In this document: piece by piece, positions 26,167 to 32,908 of the stretch
Layout of the letters: every line of letters starts with the position of its first letter
Position numbering within the stretch: the first letter of the stretch is position 1
NCBI GenBank assembly: GCA_023248545.1
Contig: JAHFEF010000001.1
Coordinates: 1-64,000 of the forward strand
Direction of reading: 5' to 3'
DNA: 64,000 nucleotides
Origin: Myxococcales bacterium
GTDB taxonomy: Bacteria; Myxococcota; UBA727; JABDBI01
Translations under genes and position numbers: made by a program
The notes under the pieces: model-generated
Seen by the model: the letters and a program-made list of their open reading frames with translations, nothing else
What the model was told of the DNA's origin: nothing
The model's database searches: none

Positions 26167-27354
26167 ATGGAAAACGCCCTGACAGTTAGTCAGCTGGTTT
26201 CGCTGGTTCGAGCGGACTTAGAAACCAAGTACCGCTCGATAACCCTTGTCGGCGAAATCTCGTCGTTTAAACCCTGGCGTTCGGGTCACTGGTATTTTGA
26301 CTTGAAAGACGAACAAGCGATGGTTCCGGCTGTCATGTTTAAGGGCTTCTGCGAGCGCGTTAAATTTGAAGTCAAAGACGGCTTGCAGGTTTTGATCAAA
26401 GGTCGTGTGTCGGTGTATGCGCCTCAGAGCAAGATTCAGATTATTGCTGAACAAATAGAACCCGTAGGGGCTGGTGCTCTTGCATTGGCGTTTGAACAAC
26501 TCAAAGCCAAGCTTGAAAAAGAGGGGCTGTTTGACCCGGCGCATAAAAAGCCGCTGCCGTTTTTCCCAAAAGTCTTAGGCCTCGTGACGTCTCCCCAGGG
26601 AGCGGCACTACAGGACATGCTGCGCATTTTAAATCACCGGATGCCTGGCCTGGAAATCTTGCTCTCGCCCGCACGCGTGCAAGGGCAGGGGTCTGCGATG
26701 GAGCTGGCTGGGGCGCTTAGATTACTAGAAGCCCAGGAAGTTTGCGACGTGATTATTATTGGCCGTGGTGGGGGGTCTCTGGAAGACTTGTGGGCCTTTA
26801 ACGAAGAAGTCCTGGCCCGAGCGATCTATGCGTGTCAGACACCTATTATCAGCGCCGTGGGCCATGAAACCGATTTTACGATTGCCGACTTTGTGGCCGA
26901 TCTGCGCTGTGCAACGCCTACGCATGCAGCTCAAACGGTTGTGCCAGACAAAAAAGAGCTGCTCGAGCGTTTGGGTCAAACCCAAAATAGGCTGCACAAA
27001 TTAGCCAAAGTGTCTGTCTCGAAAGCCCAGCTGGCACTGGCCCAGCTGTCTAAGCGCTTACTGTCACCCAAAGCCGTTTTGTTGCAGGTGATGCAGCGGT
27101 TAGACCTGCAGGCGCAGCGTTTGGAAAAAATCATGCAAAAGCGCCTGCAACAAGCCAAAGAACGCTTGGGCGCGAATGCCGCCAAATTGGGAGCCTTGTC
27201 ACCGCTCAAAGTCCTGGCACGTGGCTATGGGGCTGTGTATCAAGACAACAAGATTATTTCGCAAGTGGCCCAAGTTCAAATCGGGGCTTTTTTGAAATTG
27301 CGTTTATCAGATGGAAATTTAGGTGTAGAGGTAAAAACAAAAGATGGAATTTGA
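26167..27354 (+). CDS. xseA: exodeoxyribonuclease VII large subunit
   Basis: 395 residues. N-terminal OB fold (LVGEISSFKPWRSGHWYFDLKD, LIKGRVSVYAPQSKIQII), catalytic core with FPKVLGLVTSPQGAALQDML, IIIGRGGGSLEDLWAFNEE and ISAVGHETDFTIADFVADLR with ATPTHAA, then a coiled coil and the C-terminal LARGYGAVYQD. Degrades single-stranded DNA with XseB. Its end overlaps xseB by 11 bases. Confidence 0.97.
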   Translation: MENALTVSQLVSLVRADLETKYRSITLVGEISSFKPWRSGHWYFDLKDEQAMVPAVMFKGFCERVKFEVKDGLQVLIKGRVSVYAPQSKIQIIAEQIEPVGAGALALAFEQLKAKLEKEGLFDPAHKKPLPFFPKVLGLVTSPQGAALQDMLRILNHRMPGLEILLSPARVQGQGSAMELAGALRLLEAQEVCDVIIIGRGGGSLEDLWAFNEEVLARAIYACQTPIISAVGHETDFTIADFVADLRCATPTHAAQTVVPDKKELLERLGQTQNRLHKLAKVSVSKAQLALAQLSKRLLSPKAVLLQVMQRLDLQAQRLEKIMQKRLQQAKERLGANAAKLGALSPLKVLARGYGAVYQDNKIISQVAQVQIGAFLKLRLSDGNLGVEVKTKDGI

Positions 27355-27538
27355 GACCGTATTAAAGACCCTGGAGGGTTTGATTGGGCAGCTCGAAAAA
27401 GGTGACTTGCCCCTCGAAAAAAGCTTAGAAGCTTATGAGCGGGGCGTTTCGATGGTGAAAGAAGCTGAAAAACGCCTCCAAGAGATGCAAGGTAAAATAG
27501 AACAGTTGATGACCGATGGAACTAAAAAAACACTTTGA
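27344..27538 (+). CDS. xseB: exodeoxyribonuclease VII small subunit
   Basis: 64 residues: FETVLKTLEGLIGQLEKGDL, PLEKSLEAYERGVSMVKEAEKRL, the full conserved helical hairpin of XseB. Overlaps xseA upstream and ispA downstream (23 bases), the standard xseA-xseB-ispA order. Confidence 0.95.
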   Translation: MEFETVLKTLEGLIGQLEKGDLPLEKSLEAYERGVSMVKEAEKRLQEMQGKIEQLMTDGTKKTL

Positions 27539-28181
27539 AGACAAGTTAAGACAGAGTTTGGATGAGCGATTGGGCAGACCGAAGACATTGCCAGCCAAGT
27601 TGCTTCAAGAAGCGATGACGTATGCGTTGCTGGGCGCAGGCAAGCGTGTTCGGCCGCTGATGGTTTTGGAATCGGCGCTCCAGTGTTTGCCGGACGCAAA
27701 GGCCTATCAATTGGCCATGCCAGCGGCGTTGGCCATTGAGTACGTGCATGCTTACTCGCTGATACATGATGACCTGCCCTGCATGGACGATGATGACTAC
27801 CGGCGAGGCAAACCCAGTGTGCATCGGCGTTTTGGCGAGGCCGTGGCCGTTTTGGCAGGCGATGCCTTGTTGTCGGATGCTTTTGGTTTTGTTGCCCAGG
27901 CAAAAATCAATCCGGCCAGGCAGTGTTTTGTTTTGTCTCAAGCAATCGGCAGCCAAGGCATGGTGCTCGGGCAATTAGATGACTTGGTGAGTCCAAAAAA
28001 GACGCTTGTAACGCTTCAAAATAAGACTGGTAAGTTATTTGAGTGTGCTTGTAGATTAGGCGCTATCGCTGTGGGGGCGCCAGCAGAGCAAGAGCAGCGC
28101 CTGGCCCATGAAGGCGCTCAATTAGGGGTCGAATTTCAGTTGGCTGATAATATTTCAGATGGCGAGCCCAACGCCTTTTGA
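27516..28181 (+). CDS. ispA: polyprenyl synthetase (IspA-like), C-terminally short
   Basis: 221 residues against about 290-300 for farnesyl diphosphate synthases. Present: GAGKRVRPLMV, the first Asp-rich motif HDDLPCMDDDDYRRG (about 85-98), GDALLSDAFGF, and KTGKLFECACRLGAI. The second Asp-rich motif, normally DDxxD, reads ADNISD (211-215), and the frame stops 6 residues later. The terminal helices that complete the active site are therefore absent. The last 46 bases overlap the convergent AAA+ gene, as if that gene's arrival or a deletion removed the 3' end. Activity is doubtful. Confidence 0.85.
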   Translation: MELKKHFEDKLRQSLDERLGRPKTLPAKLLQEAMTYALLGAGKRVRPLMVLESALQCLPDAKAYQLAMPAALAIEYVHAYSLIHDDLPCMDDDDYRRGKPSVHRRFGEAVAVLAGDALLSDAFGFVAQAKINPARQCFVLSQAIGSQGMVLGQLDDLVSPKKTLVTLQNKTGKLFECACRLGAIAVGAPAEQEQRLAHEGAQLGVEFQLADNISDGEPNAF

Positions 28182-29587
28182 TGAACAAAACGCTCGATTT
28201 GGCGAATTTGGTTTCTAAAGCCTGGATCTTCGCCTGTTGCTAGGAGCTTTTGGTGTTCAGCTTTGGCAATCAAATCTATTTTTTCAAAATCAGATTCTGA
28301 AAAGTCTTCGAGCTTGAGGAGCTCTGCATAGTCTTGCAGAACTTCTGGCAAGAAGCGCTCACGGCCAGCTTGGATGCGATATCCGACCGTGTAATTTCCA
28401 AAATAAAGTGTGTTGAGTCGGCTTTGTAAGGCTTTGTTGACGAGCGGGTTGTTGCCAGCGAGAATAATGCCGAAATGTCGAACATCAAGCTCTTTTTCGA
28501 AATAAGGGTTGTCGATGAACTGGGTTTTGCCTTCCAGAAAATCAAGCATGAATGAGACCAGCTCATGGCCTTGTCCCTCGTGAACACGGTTTAATACCTG
28601 ATCAGCTTCATCGAAGAACAAAAGGGCATTTTTATGTGTGTAGCCTAATTTAGAGTTGGCAATTAGGCTGCTTGCAATCAATCCGGGACCGCAATTTTCA
28701 TCATGATTATCCTCACAGGAAGTGCCTTTGATTTGTCCAATATTGGGGAATTCAGCCAAGTTGATTTTAATGACAGGTATGCCAAGGACTTTGCCTAGTC
28801 TAAAAACGGCTTCAGTTTTCCCTACCCCAGGGGCACCTTCTAGATAGAGCGCCGATTTGAGTTTTGGATTGGTATGACGGCTGGCGATGGCAAGCGAATG
28901 GCAAAAACGTTGTAGTTCCGGGATTGGGTTTGCAGAAGCCATATTTTGATAACCAGAAAATTCGTTTAAAAACAACCTGTTATCGAATATGATGGGTTTA
29001 GAGCTCACTGGGAGTGCCAAAATTTGCTTCACGGCGTCTAGCTTCTGGTCGAATTGAGAAGGCGAAGAACTTAAGTCCTGAGGGTCAAATGCTGTTCGTA
29101 TTTTTTCGAAGCGAGACTCAACAGCCAGTTGGGTTCTGGGCGTCAGTTGGGGCTTGATTTGGATATAGTGCAGTTCAAGCTGATGAACAGCATCTTCTGG
29201 GGGCCCCAACACGTAATTTCTGACCGAATGAATGAAACCTGAAATGGGCTCTTGAATGTTATAGGTATAAGGCGCGAGGATGCTCTGAGCGAGACCTGCA
29301 AAGAAGAAGCCTAATGCGCCAAGCTGCGGTGGGGCAGGCGCATATCTCGTGTAGGCCCAGTAGGCCCCATAGAGAGCGCCTAACAGCGCTGCTGGCTGCC
29401 GGCCGTTTAGAACAACTTGTAGATAAGCTTGGCGTTTTGCACTGCGGAACTCTTGTTCAGTCGTGGCATCATACAGCGCTGTCGCATTGTCTTTATAGAT
29501 ATAATCGTAATAGCGATTGGGGTTTGCGAACAGGCTTTGGGAGCACGTCAGGGTAATAATCAGAGCAACAAGTTTCACCAGAATCAA
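28136..29587 (-). CDS. AAA+ ATPase with Sec signal peptide
   Basis: 483 residues. It begins with a signal peptide (MILVKLVALIITLTCSQSLFA), has hydrophobic stretches at about 65-80 and 88-106, and then an AAA+ core: Walker A GAPGVGKTEA (251-260), Walker B ALLFFDEADQ (321-330), sensor-1-like LAGNNP near 370 and a possible Arg finger in LQSRLN. CEDNHDENCGPG near 291-302 inserts a Cys pair after the Walker A region. AAA+ cores normally work in the cytoplasm, so either the N-terminus is an uncleaved anchor with two more helices or the ATPase domain faces the periplasm. Family not recognised. Confidence 0.75.
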   Translation of the reverse strand: MILVKLVALIITLTCSQSLFANPNRYYDYIYKDNATALYDATTEQEFRSAKRQAYLQVVLNGRQPAALLGALYGAYWAYTRYAPAPPQLGALGFFFAGLAQSILAPYTYNIQEPISGFIHSVRNYVLGPPEDAVHQLELHYIQIKPQLTPRTQLAVESRFEKIRTAFDPQDLSSSPSQFDQKLDAVKQILALPVSSKPIIFDNRLFLNEFSGYQNMASANPIPELQRFCHSLAIASRHTNPKLKSALYLEGAPGVGKTEAVFRLGKVLGIPVIKINLAEFPNIGQIKGTSCEDNHDENCGPGLIASSLIANSKLGYTHKNALLFFDEADQVLNRVHEGQGHELVSFMLDFLEGKTQFIDNPYFEKELDVRHFGIILAGNNPLVNKALQSRLNTLYFGNYTVGYRIQAGRERFLPEVLQDYAELLKLEDFSESDFEKIDLIAKAEHQKLLATGEDPGFRNQIRQIERFVHQKALGSPSEILSAN

Positions 29588-29628
29588 ACAGTTTTAACCC
29601 TGATTTTATTTCATGATATACTTAAAAC

Positions 29629-30021
29629 ATGGAATATTTACAAAATATAACTGTTTCTGAATTCGGAAAGATTAAATCGAATATTTTGAGCAATTTTTTG
29701 ACGGCCATGTTGTGCATTAATGCGATTGCGATTACGATGGTGGTAGGCATGTTGGACGACGGGTTTGAGTATCCGAAAAACTTGGGCATCGCGATCAGCG
29801 TGTTCTCTTGTGCTGGGGCAGTTTTTCTGTTTTTCCTGCTGAAACGCTACATGGAGACAATCACGTATCGGTTCTACCGAGTAGACCAGGCGCGCCTTGA
29901 ATCGATTGCGAAGATTGCCAGGCGTTTTTTCGCGCCCTTTATGGTTTCAGTGTTTGTGGACATTGTGTTTGCGTGTCTAGGTACCGTAACTCTCTTGTTG
30001 GCCTTGCTGACTCATGCTTAG
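29629..30021 (+). CDS. hypothetical three-helix inner membrane protein
   Basis: 130 residues with hydrophobic segments FLTAMLCINAIAITMVVGML, LGIAISVFSCAGAVFLFFLL and FMVSVFVDIVFACLGTVTLL, joined by short basic loops. No family recognised. Its last 45 bases overlap the convergent receiver-like gene. Confidence 0.55.
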   Translation: MEYLQNITVSEFGKIKSNILSNFLTAMLCINAIAITMVVGMLDDGFEYPKNLGIAISVFSCAGAVFLFFLLKRYMETITYRFYRVDQARLESIAKIARRFFAPFMVSVFVDIVFACLGTVTLLLALLTHA

Positions 30022-30297
30022 CAGAGCTTGTTGAACTTGCTCGGCTAACCCTCTAGAAGTAAATGGTTTATTGAGGATTAACACAGGCGCCGGTAGGCGC
30101 TTTAAGTGGGTACAAAGCTGTTTGGCGAGTTCTTCATCCATCAATGCGAGCGTGGGTCTAAACAAATGCATTTTGTCTAGCGCCTCAAAGCTATTCATGG
30201 CCGTAGACAAGATGATTTCAGGGCTTTTGGCAAAAACCATTTGGGCAGCCAGTCTGATTGTCTTGTTGGGGTCAGCCAGCAGAATGCGATGGGTCAT
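29977..30297 (-). CDS. short, degenerate receiver-domain protein
   Basis: 106 residues from the ATG at 30297; the longer upstream frame runs through the murI promoter region. MTHRILLADPNKTIRLAAQM and NSFEALDKMHLFRPTLALMD match the first half of CheY-type receivers, and LILNKPFTSRGLAEQVQQAL matches the Lys and last helix. The acidic pair after strand 1 is reduced to a single Asp, and the region after the phospho-acceptor-like Asp is shortened by roughly 15 residues. Probably non-canonical signalling or a decayed regulator. Confidence 0.6.
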   Translation of the reverse strand: MTHRILLADPNKTIRLAAQMVFAKSPEIILSTAMNSFEALDKMHLFRPTLALMDEELAKQLCTHLKRLPAPVLILNKPFTSRGLAEQVQQALLSMSQQGQQESYGT

Positions 30298-30367
30298 AGA
30301 AGGTATTGTCGCACTTTGAGGCCAAATTGTTTCGCGAGCCCTTGATTTTTGTTTTTTTATATATAGA

Positions 30368-31174
30368 ATGCCTAGCATGACTGACAACCGAAGCATTGGG
30401 GTGTTTGATTCTGGGTTAGGCGGCCTCACTGTTTTGGCGGCCCTGAGAAAAAAATTCCCACAAGAATCCATGGTTTATCTGGGGGATACAGCCAGATTGC
30501 CCTATGGCACCAAAAGCCCTGAGACGGTTATCAAATATGCTTTGGCCAATGCGAAAGCGTTGATGCAGCAGGCAGAACTCAAACTTTTGGTGGTGGCGTG
30601 TAATACGGCTACAGCGCATGCGTTGCCGGCTTTATTGGCCGCCTTGCCCATACCTGTCATAGGTGTGATTGAACCGGGCGCTTTGGAAGTGGTGTCAAAC
30701 CCCAAGATTAAGTCTGTGGCTGTTTTGGCGACTGCTGGAACGACCGAATCAAAAGCCTATGAGATAGCATTGAGAAAGCATGGGTTTGCCGGGCCGATTT
30801 ATTCGCAAGCTTGCCCCTTGTGGGTGCCCTTGGTCGAAGAAGGCTTGGTGACAGGCCCAATTGCTGAAAGTATCGCGAAATATTATTTGAATCAGCTGCC
30901 CGCCGTACCCGATGCGGTTGTATTAGGCTGTACGCATTACCCGTTGTTATTGCCTGTATTACGTAAGATGCTATCTCAAGAGACTATTTGGATCGACAGT
31001 GGCCATGCGACAGCGAATAGGGCCCCCTCCTTCGCTGAAGCTACGGCGGGCACGGCCGTGCACTATTTCGTCACAGACGCGCCCAAAAAATTCCAAGAAT
31101 TATCTAGTCTGTTTTTAGGAACCCCTGTTTTAGATGCCCAAGTTCAGCTGATTGATGTAGGAGTGGTATCATGA
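30368..31174 (+). CDS. murI: glutamate racemase
   Basis: 268 residues; start at ATG 30368, with ATG 30377 equally possible. IGVFDSGLGGLTVLAAL, LGDTARLPYGTKSPE, VVACNTATAHALPAL (catalytic Cys 1), GVIEPGA and VLGCTHYPLLLPVL (catalytic Cys 2). Supplies D-glutamate for peptidoglycan. Near the C-terminus, after IDSGHATAN, a palindromic element adds RAPSFAEATAGTA in frame. The stop overlaps the bamD start by ATGA. Confidence 0.95.
   Translation: MPSMTDNRSIGVFDSGLGGLTVLAALRKKFPQESMVYLGDTARLPYGTKSPETVIKYALANAKALMQQAELKLLVVACNTATAHALPALLAALPIPVIGVIEPGALEVVSNPKIKSVAVLATAGTTESKAYEIALRKHGFAGPIYSQACPLWVPLVEEGLVTGPIAESIAKYYLNQLPAVPDAVVLGCTHYPLLLPVLRKMLSQETIWIDSGHATANRAPSFAEATAGTAVHYFVTDAPKKFQELSSLFLGTPVLDAQVQLIDVGVVS
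31021..31057 (+). repeat. palindromic element inside murI (family C)
   Basis: GGCCCCCTCC-TTCGCTGAAG-CTACGGCGGGCACGGCC (three parts). Short self-complementary segments GGCC/GGCC and CTTCGCTGAAG. Translated as APSFAEATAG, a peptide I recognise as recurring inside unrelated bacterial proteins through a dispersed repeat. Confidence 0.7.
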
Positions 31175-31890
31175 GAGTCACATTGTTTTTGCCGTTTTTG
31201 TTGCTGGCAAGTTGTTCAACGACCAAGACTGCCCAGAAACCGGACACTTATCTAGATACAGTGAAGCAAACTTATGAAGCGGGCGAGAAAGCGCTGAAAG
31301 ATGAAGCGTTTGAAGAGGCGATCAAAAATTTTGAAGAAGTGCGCACCAAATACCCCTACTCAAAATACGCGGCGCTGAGTGATTTAAAGCTGGCGGATGC
31401 GTATTTTGTCCAAGAAAAGTGGCTTGAAGCAGCCGATGCCTATGATTTTTATATTCGTTTTCACCCCAGACATGAACAAAATGCTTATGCGTGGTTTCAA
31501 ATTGCCAAGTCTTATTATCATGCGATACCCAGAGATTTTTTCTTGTTTCCCAAAAGCTATGTGAAAGATCAGACGGCGACACAGGAAGCTCTAGACGCCG
31601 TTTCGCGTTACTTGGCGGAATATCCGGGCGATAAAAATGCCGAAGAGGCCCAAAAAATGCGTATTAATTTGCGATCGCAGCTGGCTTTGAGAGACTTACA
31701 TATTGCGCAGTATTACGTGAAGCGCAACAAACTAAAAGGCGCATTGGCTCGGTTTGAGCACGTTGTGAAGCTCTACGGGGATACACCTGCGGGAGCGATT
31801 GCCAAGAAAAAGATTTCGGCCTACACTGAAGATAACCAGACTGCCTATGGGGGCGATTTGGGTTCGACGGAGGATGAGAACAAAAAATAG
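31171..31890 (+). CDS. bamD: outer membrane assembly lipoprotein BamD
   Basis: 239 residues. Lipoprotein signal FLPFLLLASCSTT, then TPR repeats (AFEEAIKNFEEVRTKYPYSK, AADAYDFYIRFHPRHEQNAYA, ALDAVSRYLAEYPGDKNAEEA, ALARFEHVVKLYGDTP), the BamD pattern; also annotated YfiO. Works with BamA to fold outer membrane proteins. The final 14 codons (GGDLGSTEDENKK) are encoded by the 5' 42 bases of the tmRNA gene, so the reading frame ends inside ssrA. Confidence 0.9.
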   Translation: MRVTLFLPFLLLASCSTTKTAQKPDTYLDTVKQTYEAGEKALKDEAFEEAIKNFEEVRTKYPYSKYAALSDLKLADAYFVQEKWLEAADAYDFYIRFHPRHEQNAYAWFQIAKSYYHAIPRDFFLFPKSYVKDQTATQEALDAVSRYLAEYPGDKNAEEAQKMRINLRSQLALRDLHIAQYYVKRNKLKGALARFEHVVKLYGDTPAGAIAKKKISAYTEDNQTAYGGDLGSTEDENKK

Positions 31891-32218
31891 CACGCTGCGG
31901 GTTCCGGTCACCGTGTTAAAAAGGCTGGAAAAACATAAATGCAAACAACAATGTTGCATCTGAAGCCGCTTACGCTTAATAACCGTTAAGCAGCTCCATC
32001 GCCTTTTCGCCCCGTCTGAGCGGGAAGGGTCGATGAACCAACCAGACTGGCTGTCTTTTTTTCTTTGGGGTTTAAAAGGCAGTGAGGAGATAACCAAAGG
32101 CGCCGTTTGTTGCCGGTCTCTGGGCTTAGCAAAAGGTGGAATCATTCAGAGGCTAAGCGTGTAGAAGTTTTTTGGGACGATCTTTCGGACGCGGGTTCAA
32201 TTCCCGCCGCCTCCACCA
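31849..32218 (+). ncRNA. ssrA: transfer-messenger RNA (tmRNA)
   Basis: 370 bases. The 5' GGGGGCG pairs with CGCCTCC near the 3' end, followed by A and an encoded CCA at 32216-32218; GGTTCGACGG follows the 5' stem and CGGGTTCAATTCCCG forms the T arm. The tag frame resumes at GCA 31941 and reads ANNNVASEAAYA with tandem TAA stops at 31977-31982; the AYA end is ClpXP-like. Pseudoknot candidates lie between 31983 and 32150. It releases stalled ribosomes with SmpB. The 5' end lies inside the bamD coding region. Confidence 0.95.
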
Positions 32219-32239
32219 TTTCATGCTATGCTGGTTGCC

Positions 32240-32818
32240 ATGCACAAGAGCAGATTAGAAGCTTTCAGTGATGGCGTTTTGGCGATCATTATTACGGTCA
32301 TGTTGTTGGGGCTTAGAGCTCCACAGGGTGCTGAAATCTCGGCGCTGTTTCCTCTGACACATATATTTTTGTGCTATGTTTTAAGCTTTGTTTATATCGG
32401 GATCTATTGGAACAATCACCACCATTTGTTTCAGATTGTCAAACATGTGAATGGGCCAATATTGTGGGCCAATTCGCATCTGCTGTTTTGGCTATCAATG
32501 ATTCCGTTTGTAACCGCCTGGTCGGGTGAAAATCATTTTGCTGAAGTTCCTGTTGCAGTCTATGGGGTTGTATTGCTGCTTTCAGCGATTGCCTATTTTA
32601 TTTTGACGCGTGTATTGCTGGCCTCGCATGGCCAGGGCTCAGATTTAGCCAAGGCGCTGGGTACGGATTTCAAAGGCAAGATCTCAGTTTTGTTATATGC
32701 ACTCGCCATTCCGTTGGCATTCGTATCACCCTATATTGCTTTAGGAATATATGTTCTGGTAGCCACTGTTTGGATTGTTCCAGATCGGCGCGTAGAAAAA
32801 GTGATTTATAACCAGTAG
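32240..32818 (+). CDS. TMEM175-family potassium channel
   Basis: 192 residues from the ATG at 32240 (an in-frame ATG at 32228 is 10 bases after the tmRNA). RLEAFSDGVLAIIITVMLL is the FSDG-type first pore helix of bacterial TMEM175 (formerly DUF1211), and further helices follow (IFLCYVLSFVYIGIYWNNHH, PVAVYGVVLLLSAIAYFIL, ALAIPLAFVSPYIALGIYVL), six in all. These tetramers conduct potassium with modest selectivity. Confidence 0.85.
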   Translation: MHKSRLEAFSDGVLAIIITVMLLGLRAPQGAEISALFPLTHIFLCYVLSFVYIGIYWNNHHHLFQIVKHVNGPILWANSHLLFWLSMIPFVTAWSGENHFAEVPVAVYGVVLLLSAIAYFILTRVLLASHGQGSDLAKALGTDFKGKISVLLYALAIPLAFVSPYIALGIYVLVATVWIVPDRRVEKVIYNQ

Positions 32819-32908
32819 TCTGCTGGCTACAAATTTAATTTCGAATAAAAAAGTTGAAATTTAATTTTTACATGAAGTAGCCTTCTTTAAAGAAGGGGGA
32901 AGTTGTTC

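Noticed and set aside
32821-32908. AT-rich imperfect inverted repeat and the CCTTCTTTAAAGAAGG palindrome before the surface lipoprotein
   Set aside because: Possibly a weak terminator or operator, but the stem is AT-rich or overlaps the ribosome site, and no promoter could be placed with confidence.
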